Shown here piece by piece: positions 1 through 7,866 of a stretch of DNA of 28,899 bases. The number at the start of each line of letters is the position of its first letter. Position 1 is the first letter of the stretch. Source of the stretch: Limiplasma sp045540635 (GTDB lineage: Bacteria; Bacillota; Clostridia; Christensenellales; Aristaeellaceae); contig JAZQHO010000142.1 of the NCBI GenBank assembly GCA_045540635.1, positions 1-28,899 on the forward strand. The letters run 5' to 3'. The translations under genes and the position numbers were made by a program. Under the pieces are notes generated by a model. That model did not search any database, was not told the origin of the DNA, and saw only the letters and a list, made by a program, of their open reading frames with translations.

Positions 1-34
1 CAGGGGGATGATCCCCCTGCACCCCGCATTTTTT
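1..34. terminator. Terminator hairpin cut by the window edge
   Basis: The first 19 bases form an inverted repeat (CAGGGGGAT / ATCCCCCTG), followed by a C-rich arm (20-27) and a T run at 29-34. The C-rich arm would pair with sequence just outside the window. The likely reading is the right-hand part of a bidirectional terminator ending the minus-strand decarboxylase operon and a plus-strand gene to the left. The left arm is not visible, so this is an inference. Confidence 0.5.
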
Positions 35-36
35 CA

Positions 37-525
37 TCAACCTTCAGCCCGGATCTCCGCCACCATCATATCGTTGCTTACGACAGTCACCCGGGTGCCC
101 AGCTCATAGGGCAGGGGCAGCTTCTTGGCATCGTAGTAATAGAGGCGGTCATCCTCCCGGTCATCTTTCTCGCCCACGTTGATCATAATGGCGTGGCACT
201 CCACACCGTTGCGTTCGGAAAGATTCTCGGAAAACTGGGTCAGGTAGCCGGTGGTCTCCCGGAGGCGGCCATCCAGCATGTAGTTGATGTGCTTGTGGTA
301 GCAGAGCATGGGTTTGGCATACACACCGTAGAAAAAGATGGCGTACACGCCTGCCACAAGGGTCAGCACGGCGGGCAGCTTCCATGCATCCGCGTTGCGC
401 TCCAGCCGCCCGGTGACGAAGATCGCCACCGCAGCCGCCAGCACCAGCGCTGCGGGCAGAAAAGTTGTCCAGAGCCGCTGCTTTGCCTGCTTACCTGCTT
501 GTTGTTGTTCTTGCCTTGTGTACAT
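37..525 (-). CDS. Small two-helix membrane protein of unknown function
   Basis: This 162-residue protein is third in the decarboxylase operon, 16 bp after the gamma-subunit gene. An AAAGGAGG ribosome binding site lies about 10 bases before the ATG. A Gln/Lys-rich N-terminus is followed by two hydrophobic segments at about residues 20-41 and 49-71. The remaining ~90 residues are hydrophilic and probably form a folded domain on one side of the membrane. I do not recognise the family. Position and co-transcription suggest a role linked to the sodium pump, or a passenger membrane protein. No catalytic motif is visible. Confidence 0.75.
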   Translation of the reverse strand: MYTRQEQQQAGKQAKQRLWTTFLPAALVLAAAVAIFVTGRLERNADAWKLPAVLTLVAGVYAIFFYGVYAKPMLCYHKHINYMLDGRLRETTGYLTQFSENLSERNGVECHAIMINVGEKDDREDDRLYYYDAKKLPLPYELGTRVTVVSNDMMVAEIRAEG

Positions 526-541
526 CGTGGGGAAACCTCCT

Positions 542-763
542 TTACTGCTGGGAGGACTCCTTTGCGCCGATCTTCTGCATCAGCTTGATGGTAACAAAGA
601 ACAGGGTCAGCACAAGGAACACACCCAAAAGACCCATGGCGGTGGTCAGCAGACCCTTGGTGAACAGGGGCAGATCCACCAGCGCATTCTGCGCAGCGGC
701 GGTCTCCACGACCTCGGCCACAGGCTCAACGCTCTCGGTGAGCGCCATAAACCATTTCATCAT
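542..763 (-). CDS. Sodium-pump decarboxylase gamma subunit (OadG-like)
   Basis: A 73-residue protein with an acidic N-terminus, one strongly hydrophobic helix at about residues 38-60 and a short charged tail. Its size, single helix and position directly after the beta-subunit gene fit the gamma subunit of Na+-transporting decarboxylases. In that family the gamma subunit anchors the cytoplasmic alpha subunit to the membrane beta subunit. The usual gamma subunit has its helix nearer the N-terminus, so the match rests on size and context rather than sequence motifs. A GGAAGG site 9 bases upstream supports the first of two adjacent ATG codons. It lies about 48 bp after the beta gene. Confidence 0.7.
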   Translation of the reverse strand: MMKWFMALTESVEPVAEVVETAAAQNALVDLPLFTKGLLTTAMGLLGVFLVLTLFFVTIKLMQKIGAKESSQQ

Positions 764-811
764 TGTTGTTTACCTTCCTTCAAGTAAGTTGCGGTTGAGG
801 GGAAGCGCAGA

Positions 812-1999
812 TCACACGCCGCCCAGCATCATGGTGACAAGCGTGATGACCATGCCGCCGGCAACGATGGAGCCCAGCTGGCCGGACACGTTGGCGCTGA
901 TGGACTGCATCAGGATGAAGTTGTAGGGATCCTCCTCCTTGGCCAGCTTCTGGATAACGCGGGCGCTCATGGGGAAGGCGCTGATACCGGCAGCACCCAC
1001 CATGGGGTTGATCTTTTCCTTGCGGAACACGTTGAGCAGCTTGGCAAACAGCACGCCGCCGGCGGTGTCGAACACAAAGGCGAACAGGCCCAGCGCCATG
1101 ATGAGCAGGGTATCCAGACGCAGGAAGTTCTCGGCCACCATGGTGCCGCCGATGGTGATGCCCAGCAGGATCGTGACCAGATTGGCCAGCTCGTTCTGGG
1201 CGGTCTTGGAGAGGCGCTCCAGCACGCCGCACTCACGGATCAGGTTGCCGAACATGAGGGAGCCGACCAGGGGAGCGCTCATGGGCACGATGATACCGGC
1301 GATGGCGGTAACGATGATGGGGAAGAGGATGAGAGCCAGCTTGGAGGCGCGCTCCTCGTTGTAGTTCATGCGGATCATGCGCTCCTTCTTGGTGGTGAGC
1401 GCCTTGATGACCGGGGGCTGGATCACGGGCACCAGAGACATGTAGCTGTAGGCAGCCACGCTGATGGGTGCCATGTATTCAACCAACTTGAAGTGGTTGG
1501 CAACGTACAGGGTGGTGGGGCCGTCGGCAGCGCCGATGATGCCGATGGCGGAAGCAAGGCGCAGGATCAGGTTCTCGTCGCCTGCGGTGGCGGGCAGCAC
1601 GATGGGGATCAGCACCAGGGAAACAAGGAATGTGGCGAAGATACCGAACTGAGCCGCAGCGCCGAAGAAGATCATGCTGGGATCCTTCAGCAGGGGGGAG
1701 AAGTCGATCATTGCGCCGACGCCGATGAAGATGAGAATGGGGAACAGCTCATTGGCGATACCGGCGTTGAACAGCACCTTCAGGAAGCCGTCCTCGCCCA
1801 GCACAACAGCGTCGGGCAGGTTGGCAAGGATGGCGCCGAAGCCGATGGGCAGCAGCAGAGCGGGTTCGTAGTCCTTCTTGATAGCCAGGTAGATGAGCAC
1901 ACCGGCGATGACGAACATGGCCAGCGTCTTGAGACCGTCCACGGAGACCATCGAGATCACACCGGCGAACAGCTCTTTGAGAATAGCAAGGATATCCAA
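812..1999 (-). CDS. Na+-translocating decarboxylase beta subunit (OadB/GcdB/MmdB family)
   Basis: This is the integral membrane subunit that couples biotin-dependent decarboxylation of an acid (oxaloacetate, methylmalonyl-CoA or glutaconyl-CoA) to Na+ export. The protein is very hydrophobic, with many helices. The hallmark GAADGPT motif lies at about residues 156-162; its Asp159 matches Asp203 of Klebsiella OadB, essential for Na+ transport. An ATG 14 codons upstream (2041) is possible. I chose the TTG at 1997-1999 because GGAGGAGG sits 7 bases before it, and because the upstream ATG falls almost on the predicted transcription start. That gives 395 residues, normal for the family. No alpha or biotin-carrier gene is in the window, so the substrate cannot be named. 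Confidence 0.93.
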   Translation of the reverse strand: MDILAILKELFAGVISMVSVDGLKTLAMFVIAGVLIYLAIKKDYEPALLLPIGFGAILANLPDAVVLGEDGFLKVLFNAGIANELFPILIFIGVGAMIDFSPLLKDPSMIFFGAAAQFGIFATFLVSLVLIPIVLPATAGDENLILRLASAIGIIGAADGPTTLYVANHFKLVEYMAPISVAAYSYMSLVPVIQPPVIKALTTKKERMIRMNYNEERASKLALILFPIIVTAIAGIIVPMSAPLVGSLMFGNLIRECGVLERLSKTAQNELANLVTILLGITIGGTMVAENFLRLDTLLIMALGLFAFVFDTAGGVLFAKLLNVFRKEKINPMVGAAGISAFPMSARVIQKLAKEEDPYNFILMQSISANVSGQLGSIVAGGMVITLVTMMLGGV

Positions 2000-2050
2000 G
2001 GTTTTTCCTCCTCCGTAAGCGGCAATATCTGCCGACATCATACATAGTTT

Positions 2051-2079
2051 ATTATAGCATCCCCCTATGGGAATGGCAA
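2051..2079 (-). promoter_or_regulatory. Sigma-A promoter of the decarboxylase operon
   Basis: On the minus strand TTGCCA (2074-2079) and a perfect TATAAT (2051-2056) are separated by 17 bases. Transcription would start near 2043, which argues for the TTG start of the beta gene rather than the ATG at 2041. Confidence 0.8.
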
Positions 2080-2138
2080 GGTGGGAATGGGGGAATCGGC
2101 ATGGACTTTTCCGCAGATCCCTGCCTGTGGGGGGATGG

Positions 2139-2171
2139 AAAACCGCCCTGCGCAGGCTGCGGCAGGGCGGT
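2139..2171 (-). terminator. Rho-independent terminator after the MFS gene
   Basis: A 10-bp perfect stem (ACCGCCCTGC with GCAGGGCGGT) and a short loop, followed on the minus strand by TTTT. It lies 27 bp after the MFS stop codon. Confidence 0.85.
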
Positions 2172-2197
2172 AGGGATGCGGCAAAGAAGCGGTGCGT

Positions 2198-3556
2198 TCA
2201 GCCCCGTCCGGCAAGCCCGCGGAGGGCATCCCGGAGGGTATGCTCGTTTTCGTTGCTCATGGGCGGCACCAGCAGCAGCGTAAAGCCGAAGCGCAGCACC
2301 ACCGAGATGAGGATGAGCACCTTGTAGCGGTCGAAGAAGCCGGTAAACAGCCCCGCCCCGTTGCACCATTCCAGAAACCAGCCGCCGCAGAGGGTGCCCA
2401 GCGCCACACCCGCCAGCGCTGTAATGCAGGAGAACAGGGCGATATAGGTGGGGCGGCTCTCATCGGGCGAGGCGGAGAGCTGCATGCTGTTGGCAGCCAG
2501 ATTGCTGGCGCTCCAGAACAGCGCGCCCACTACGTTGTGCAGCAGGGTGGGCCAGATGCTGCCCGGGGTGGAGAAAAGGTAGAAGGCAGGGGTCAGCGAT
2601 GCGCCGATGCAGCCGATGAGCATCACGTTCTTGCTGCCGAACCGGTCCAGCGTGCGCCCCCAGCGGGGCACCGCCAGCACCGTTGCCACCGAAGCCGCCA
2701 CCGTGCCGAAAATGGTGATCTGCATAAAGTTGAGCCCCATGCTGTTCATGGCGTAGGGGGTCAGGAAGGAGCCGGACAGGTTGGCGGTAAAGTTCCATGC
2801 CGTCCACATGATGGTAAGGCGCATAAAGGGCTTGTTGCGCAGCGCCTCCAGCATGGTCTTGCGGAAGGGATCCTTCCGGGGCTTGGCACTCCACGCCTCC
2901 GGCGCAAAGGCGAAGCAGAGCATATCCAGCACGCCCAGCCCGCCGCCGATCAGGAAGATGACGATGTACTTGCTGTTTACCGGCAGCACATCCAGCAGCC
3001 ACGCCACCAGCAGGCCGAACAGCAGGCTGCCCACCGCTGTGAGGGTATCCCTGAGGGAGAGCCACCTGCCGCGGATGCGCAGCGGTGCCAGATCGGAGAA
3101 CCACGGGAACCAGCATACGTTGATCATGGAGCCCATCACCGAGGAGATGCCCAGCAGACCGATGAGGGTGAAAAGGGGCAGCTGGCTGCCCGGTGTGCGG
3201 GCGAGCAGCGGCATAAAGCCGAAGAGCATCCAGATCACACGGGAGATGAGGCCCACGGTGAGCATGTACAGCTTGCGCTTGTGGGTGCGGTTCACCAGCA
3301 GCGCAAAGGGGATCTGCATCAGCGCGGCGATCTGGGGAATGGCCACCAGCAGGCCAAATTCCATATCCCCTGCGCCCAGCAGCCCGGCAAGGCCTACCAT
3401 GGCAGCCGTGCCGCCGTTGCAGATGATGCCGAACAGCGTGCCGAACAGGTTGCCCGCCATGATCCAGTTGAGCCCGCGCTGCACCGGCGAGGAAAGCCCC
3501 GCCTCCGCGTAGAGGTTTGCCAGAGCGCCGGAGCGGTGTTTGAGATGCGTACCCAT
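2198..3556 (-). CDS. Major facilitator superfamily transporter
   Basis: A 452-residue polytopic membrane protein with about twelve hydrophobic segments in two halves. The central cytoplasmic loop is rich in basic residues (around the WSAKPRKDPFRK stretch). A basic NRTHKRKLY-like loop after the second or third helix matches the MFS A-motif region. The substrate cannot be deduced; the pattern resembles uncharacterised Firmicute MFS proteins, including sugar and drug exporters. The start is the ATG at 3554-3556, with AAGGAG 9 bases upstream. The open frame extends 74 codons further, but that stretch is low-complexity, Arg/Pro-rich and lacks a ribosome site. The gene has its own terminator; I could not identify a convincing promoter in the 218 bp before it. 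Confidence 0.88.
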   Translation of the reverse strand: MGTHLKHRSGALANLYAEAGLSSPVQRGLNWIMAGNLFGTLFGIICNGGTAAMVGLAGLLGAGDMEFGLLVAIPQIAALMQIPFALLVNRTHKRKLYMLTVGLISRVIWMLFGFMPLLARTPGSQLPLFTLIGLLGISSVMGSMINVCWFPWFSDLAPLRIRGRWLSLRDTLTAVGSLLFGLLVAWLLDVLPVNSKYIVIFLIGGGLGVLDMLCFAFAPEAWSAKPRKDPFRKTMLEALRNKPFMRLTIMWTAWNFTANLSGSFLTPYAMNSMGLNFMQITIFGTVAASVATVLAVPRWGRTLDRFGSKNVMLIGCIGASLTPAFYLFSTPGSIWPTLLHNVVGALFWSASNLAANSMQLSASPDESRPTYIALFSCITALAGVALGTLCGGWFLEWCNGAGLFTGFFDRYKVLILISVVLRFGFTLLLVPPMSNENEHTLRDALRGLAGRG

Positions 3557-3731
3557 GCAAGGTGTCTCCTTTGTGTGTGATCGAAGGGTGGTTCTGCGTG
3601 GATAGTTCGACTGCCGGATGGGGAATCCTGCCGGGTTCAGGGAGAATATTTTCCGTGGGGGCTGATCGGGTTGGTGGCGTTGTTGCGCTGCGTGTGGCTT
3701 GGGTTTGGGCGGCACCCTCTTTCCAACACAA

Positions 3732-3763
3732 AGCGGCAGCCGCACCTTTGCGCAGCTGCCGCT
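3732..3763 (-). terminator. Terminator after dnaE
   Basis: A 9-bp stem (AGCGGCAGC/GCTGCCGCT), extendable through G-U pairs to about 14 bp, with a 4-base loop. On the minus strand it is followed by TTTGTGTT. It starts 12 bp after the dnaE stop. The tract is weak, so efficiency may be modest. Confidence 0.75.
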
Positions 3764-3774
3764 GTTTATTTCCC

Positions 3775-6700
3775 TCACCGCACCACAACGCCGCCCTCGC
3801 CGTACAGCTCCCGGCAGGCGGTGAGCATCTCTTCACCGGCGCTGCACCAGCTGTCCCGGCTCAAAAGCAGGGCGATGCCCTCATCCTGCAATTTGACATA
3901 CACCGGTACATCGCCCGGATAGGCTTTGCACAGCCGCTTGACCGTATCCATGTGCGCACGGGTGGGCAAAAGCAGGTAGAGCCGCTTGTCCGCTTCTTTG
4001 GCCAGCTGGGCATCGGTCTTGTCGGGGGCAGCGGGCTTGGCGGCAACAGGCTTCGCCGCCGCAGAGGGCTCCGCAGCCTGCCCCATACCGGCAGCTGCCG
4101 CAGCCCTCCCAGCCCCGGCGTTCGCCGCATCGGGGGCAGAAGCCGCAACCGGTACGGTTTTCCCGCTGCCAGCCGCCCCGGCAGCTTCGCCCTGTCCGGC
4201 TCCCTTGCCAAAGCCGCTCCGGCTCTTGCCGAAACGCCCGTATTCCTTCTGCGCCTTGGGCTTTACACCCTGCGCCACGGTCTCGTCGTTCAGGGGGCGC
4301 ACCGAATCCACCAGCAGCTTGGGCTCCTCCTCTTCCCGGAGGCTCAGCTTGCCCTCCAGCATCACCAGCTGATCCACCGCCAGCATGTTCACGTATCGCT
4401 CGTAGACCTTGGGGAACACCAGCCCCTCGATCTGCCCGGTCAGATCCTCCAGCGTCAGAAAGCCCATCATGCTGCCTTTTTTGGTAATCTTGCCCCTCGT
4501 TGCCGTCAGGATGCCCGCCATCACCACCGGCTGCCCGTCGCCCTCATGGGCGGATTCCTCGCTATCCGCCATGTCGTAGACCGCAGACACCGTGGTGAAG
4601 CCCGCCGTCAGCAGATGCGCCACCTCGTCCAGCGGATGACCGGTGATGTATACGCCGGTCATCTCTTTTTCCATGCTCAGCAGCACCCGGCGGGGGTGCT
4701 CCTCCATCTCCGGGATGTGGTAGGCTGCCTTGGCGGGAGCATCGTTGCCCATGGCAAGGTCGAAGAAGCTCACCTGCCCCGCCACGTTCTGGCGGCGGCG
4801 CTGGGCGCTGTCATCCATCAGGCTTTCGTAGACCAGCATCAGCTGGGCACGGTTGTGACCCATGCCGTCAAAGGCACCGGCTTTGATGAGGCACTCCACC
4901 ATGCGCTTGTTCAGCTGGTCTGAGGAGGTACGCTCGATAAAATCCACCATATCGGCAAAAGCGCCGTTTTCGCGTTCTTTTTCGATCTGCCGCACAGCGC
5001 CCTGACCCACGCCCTTGATGCCGCCCAGACCGAAGCGGATGCCGGGCGTGCCGGATGTATCCCTGTCCACAGAGAACTTCCAGCCGGAGTGGTTCACGCT
5101 GGGGGGCAGCATGGGGATGCCGTTCTGGCGGCAGTACTGGATGTAGCCCGCCACCTTGGGCATGTTGTCCATTACGGAGTTCATCATGGCTGCCATAAAG
5201 GGCACGGGATGGTGCAGCTTGAGCCATGCGGTCTCCACAGCCACCTTGGCGTAGGCGGCGGCGTGGCTTTTGTTGAAGGCGTAGGAGGCAAAGGCGCTCA
5301 TCTCATCGTAGATGGCACCGGCGGCCTCCGGGGTAACGCCCCGGCGAACGCAGCCCTCGATGACCACATTGCCGCTTTCGTCGGTCATACCGTTGATGAA
5401 GTACTCCCGCTCCTGCGCCATTACATCCCTTTTCTTTTTTGCCATGGCACGGCGCATCAGGTCGCTGCGCCCAAGGCTGTAGCCCGCCAGATCCCGCACG
5501 ATCTGCATCACCTGCTCCTGATACACCATGCAGCCATAGGTCACGTCCAGAATGGGGGCCAGCTGGGGGGTGATGTACTTGACCGTGGCGGGATCCTGCT
5601 TGCCGGCGATGTACCGGGGGATGGAATCCATGGGGCCGGGGCGGTAGAGGGAGATGGCGGCGATCACGTCCTCAAAGCAGGCGGGCTTCATGTTCTGCAA
5701 AAACAGCCGCATGCCGCCGGATTCCAGCTGGAACACGCCGTCTGTATCGCCTGCGGAGATCATTTGGTACACGCCGGGGTCATCCAGCGGGATCTCCTCC
5801 GGGGTCAGGCGGATGCCCTCCTCTGCCAGCAGATCCAGCGTATCCCGTATGACGGTGAGGGTGCGCAGGCCGAGGAAGTCCATTTTCAAAAGCCCCAGCG
5901 ATTCCAGCGTACCCATGGGGTACTGGGTCGTGACGACCTCATCGTTCAGCTGCAGGGGCACGTATTCCGTAACCGGCTTTGCGGTGATCAACACGCCCGC
6001 CGCATGGGTGCTGGCGTGGCGGGGCATACCCTCCAGCGTCAGCGACATATCGTAGAGCCGCTGCACCTGCGGGTCGTCCCGGACCAGCTCCTTCAGCTGG
6101 GGGCTTACCTCCATGGCTTTGGAAAGGGTCATATCCAGCGCAAAGGGGATGGCCTTCGCCACCTGATCCACCTGAGCGTAGCTCATGCCCAGCACCCGCC
6201 CCACATCCCGGATGACGGCCTTGGCCTTCATGGTGCCGAAGGTGATGATCTGGCTGACGTGATCCTGCCCGTACTTGCGTGCCACGTAGTCGATCACCTC
6301 CTGCCGCCGTTCGTAGCAGAAGTCGATATCCAGGTCGGGCATGGACATGCGCTCCGGGTTGAGAAAGCGTTCAAACAGCAGGTTGTATTTGAGGGGATCC
6401 AGCATGGTGATGGAAAGGGTGTACGCTACGATGCTGCCGGCGCCGGAGCCGCGCCCCGGGCCCACCATGATGCCGTTTTGCTTGGCATAGCCGATAAAAT
6501 CCCACACGATGAGGAAGTAATCCACATAGCCCATGCGGGCGATCATGGAAAGCTCGTAGCTGAGGCGCTGACGGGGCTCGCTGTTTTCGTCCTCCGCCTC
6601 TGCGGGGTACAGGCGGCGCAGCCCTTCCATGCACAGGCGGGTGAGCATTTCTTCGGCGGTCTCGCCGGTATCGATGGGGTAATGGGGCAGGTGCAGCTTG

Positions 6701-7527
6701 CCAAATTCAAACTCCACATGGCAGCGGGCGGCAATATCGCCGGTGTTGTGCACCGCCTCGGGGCAGGCTGCAAACAGGCGCAGCATCTCCTCCTCGCTCT
6801 TTACATACAGCTCCTCGGTCTCCATGCGCATGCGGGTCTCATCCTGCAGGGTCTTGCCGGTTTGGATGCACATGAGAACCTCTTGGGCGGGGGCATCCTC
6901 CCGGTAGAGGTAGTGGCAGTCGTTGGTGGCTGCCAGCGGGATGCCCGTCTCCCGGCTCAGGCGCATCAGCAGCGGCAGCACCTGCCGCTCTTCGCTGAGG
7001 CCGTGATCCATCACCTCGATGTAGTAGCGCCCTTCGCCGAAAAGCTGCTGCATGGAAAGGGCGTACTGCTTTGCATCCTCATACCTGCCGGAAAGCAGCA
7101 GCTTGGGCAGATCGCCGCTGAGGCATGCAGAGAGGCAGATGAGGCCCTCGCTGTGCTTTTTCAGAAGCTCGTAGTCGATGCGGGGCTTGTAGTAGAAGCC
7201 CTCGGTAAAGCCTGCGCTCACCAGCTTCATCAGGTTGCGGTAGCCGGTGTTGTTTTCGCACAGCAGGATCAGGTGGCTGTATTCTCTGGCAGCGCCCTGC
7301 TTTTCGAACCGGTTCTGGCAGATGTACACCTCGCAGCCGATCACCGGGGTGATGCCCGCCTTTTGGCAGGCATTGTAAAACTCCACAGCGCCGTACATCA
7401 CGCCGTGGTCGGTAATGGCTGCATGGGTAAAGCCCAGCTCGGAAAGGCGTTTCACCAGTGGAGAGATGCGGTTTGCGCCGTCCAGCAGGCTGTATTCGGT
7501 GTGCAGGTGCAAATGGGCAAAGGACAT
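3775..7527 (-). CDS. dnaE: DNA polymerase III alpha subunit DnaE
   Basis: This is a C-family replicative DNA polymerase of 1250 residues. In Firmicutes DnaE works beside PolC, extending primers and acting in mutagenic synthesis. Domains in order: N-terminal PHP domain (HLHLHTEYSLLDG, residues 5-17); palm with the catalytic PDLDID motif (Asp400, Asp402) and FLGLRT after Asp550, matching Asp401, Asp403 and Asp555 of E. coli; fingers; helix-hairpin-helix region; and an OB-fold at about 990-1080. An Ala/Gly/Pro-rich linker at about 1095-1168 then leads to an 82-residue C-terminal domain. No exonuclease domain is inserted in the PHP domain, so this is DnaE, not PolC. AAAGGAG lies 7 bases before the ATG. 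Confidence 0.98.
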   Translation of the reverse strand: MSFAHLHLHTEYSLLDGANRISPLVKRLSELGFTHAAITDHGVMYGAVEFYNACQKAGITPVIGCEVYICQNRFEKQGAAREYSHLILLCENNTGYRNLMKLVSAGFTEGFYYKPRIDYELLKKHSEGLICLSACLSGDLPKLLLSGRYEDAKQYALSMQQLFGEGRYYIEVMDHGLSEERQVLPLLMRLSRETGIPLAATNDCHYLYREDAPAQEVLMCIQTGKTLQDETRMRMETEELYVKSEEEMLRLFAACPEAVHNTGDIAARCHVEFEFGKLHLPHYPIDTGETAEEMLTRLCMEGLRRLYPAEAEDENSEPRQRLSYELSMIARMGYVDYFLIVWDFIGYAKQNGIMVGPGRGSGAGSIVAYTLSITMLDPLKYNLLFERFLNPERMSMPDLDIDFCYERRQEVIDYVARKYGQDHVSQIITFGTMKAKAVIRDVGRVLGMSYAQVDQVAKAIPFALDMTLSKAMEVSPQLKELVRDDPQVQRLYDMSLTLEGMPRHASTHAAGVLITAKPVTEYVPLQLNDEVVTTQYPMGTLESLGLLKMDFLGLRTLTVIRDTLDLLAEEGIRLTPEEIPLDDPGVYQMISAGDTDGVFQLESGGMRLFLQNMKPACFEDVIAAISLYRPGPMDSIPRYIAGKQDPATVKYITPQLAPILDVTYGCMVYQEQVMQIVRDLAGYSLGRSDLMRRAMAKKKRDVMAQEREYFINGMTDESGNVVIEGCVRRGVTPEAAGAIYDEMSAFASYAFNKSHAAAYAKVAVETAWLKLHHPVPFMAAMMNSVMDNMPKVAGYIQYCRQNGIPMLPPSVNHSGWKFSVDRDTSGTPGIRFGLGGIKGVGQGAVRQIEKERENGAFADMVDFIERTSSDQLNKRMVECLIKAGAFDGMGHNRAQLMLVYESLMDDSAQRRRQNVAGQVSFFDLAMGNDAPAKAAYHIPEMEEHPRRVLLSMEKEMTGVYITGHPLDEVAHLLTAGFTTVSAVYDMADSEESAHEGDGQPVVMAGILTATRGKITKKGSMMGFLTLEDLTGQIEGLVFPKVYERYVNMLAVDQLVMLEGKLSLREEEEPKLLVDSVRPLNDETVAQGVKPKAQKEYGRFGKSRSGFGKGAGQGEAAGAAGSGKTVPVAASAPDAANAGAGRAAAAAGMGQAAEPSAAAKPVAAKPAAPDKTDAQLAKEADKRLYLLLPTRAHMDTVKRLCKAYPGDVPVYVKLQDEGIALLLSRDSWCSAGEEMLTACRELYGEGGVVVR

Positions 7528-7594
7528 GGCATGGCTCCTTTATGGCAATGGATCCGGCTGGGGCCGGTTGGGAAAGTATGTTCGGGGTAAGATC

Positions 7595-7623
7595 ATTATA
7601 CCAGCTTTGGACGGTGGTTTCCA
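7595..7623 (-). promoter_or_regulatory. Promoter of dnaE
   Basis: A perfect TATAAT (7595-7600) is preceded by TGG, giving an extended -10 element. A weaker TGGAAA -35 (7618-7623) lies 17 bases upstream. The leader to the dnaE ATG is about 60 nt. Confidence 0.7.
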
Positions 7624-7747
7624 TAGGGAAACTGGCGGAGTGCAACCGGGGAACCTTCTCCACTGTGGTAAGACTTGTTTGCCGGGAATGCCCCCCGCTC
7701 CGCCCCCCCACCAGCAATTTTCGTATTTTTTTCGTCCCCAAAATGGA

Positions 7748-7776
7748 TTGTAAACCTCCCGCAACTATGATACAAT
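7748..7776 (+). promoter_or_regulatory. Promoter of the GH94 phosphorylase gene
   Basis: TTGTAA (7748-7753), a 17-base spacer and TACAAT (7771-7776). Transcription would start near 7783, leaving an 84-nt leader that carries the palindrome at 7822-7837. The rest of the 339-bp dnaE/GH94 gap (about 7624-7747) shows no gene or clear element. Confidence 0.7.
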
Positions 7777-7821
7777 CCGCATAGATGGAAACGTTCAATA
7801 CATCCTGTCAACGCCGGGGTG

Positions 7822-7837
7822 TCGAAAACGTTTTCGA
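7822..7837 (+). promoter_or_regulatory. Perfect 16-bp palindrome, probable LacI-family operator
   Basis: TCGAAAACGTTTTCGA is perfectly palindromic with a central CG, the usual form of LacI/GalR-family operators for sugar genes. It lies about 40 bases downstream of the predicted transcription start and 15 bases before the ribosome binding site, so a bound repressor would act as a roadblock. A shorter AACGTT core occurs 37 bp upstream (7790-7795). No LacI-type regulator gene is in the window. Confidence 0.7.
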
Positions 7838-7866
7838 TTACGGACAATACCGAGGAGGCAACCAAA

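Noticed and set aside
2192..3580. 462-codon plus-strand frame opposite the MFS gene
   Set aside because: Low-complexity His/Gln/Arg composition and no ribosome binding site. The minus-strand MFS protein with clear helices is the real gene.
3600..3615. GTTCGACTGC as a tRNA T-loop
   Set aside because: No acceptor, D or anticodon arms surround it.
5089..7590. 833-codon plus-strand frame opposite dnaE
   Set aside because: Its translation is His/Gly/Val-rich with no domain, and it lies antisense to the clear polymerase frame. It is a by-product of GC-rich codon use.
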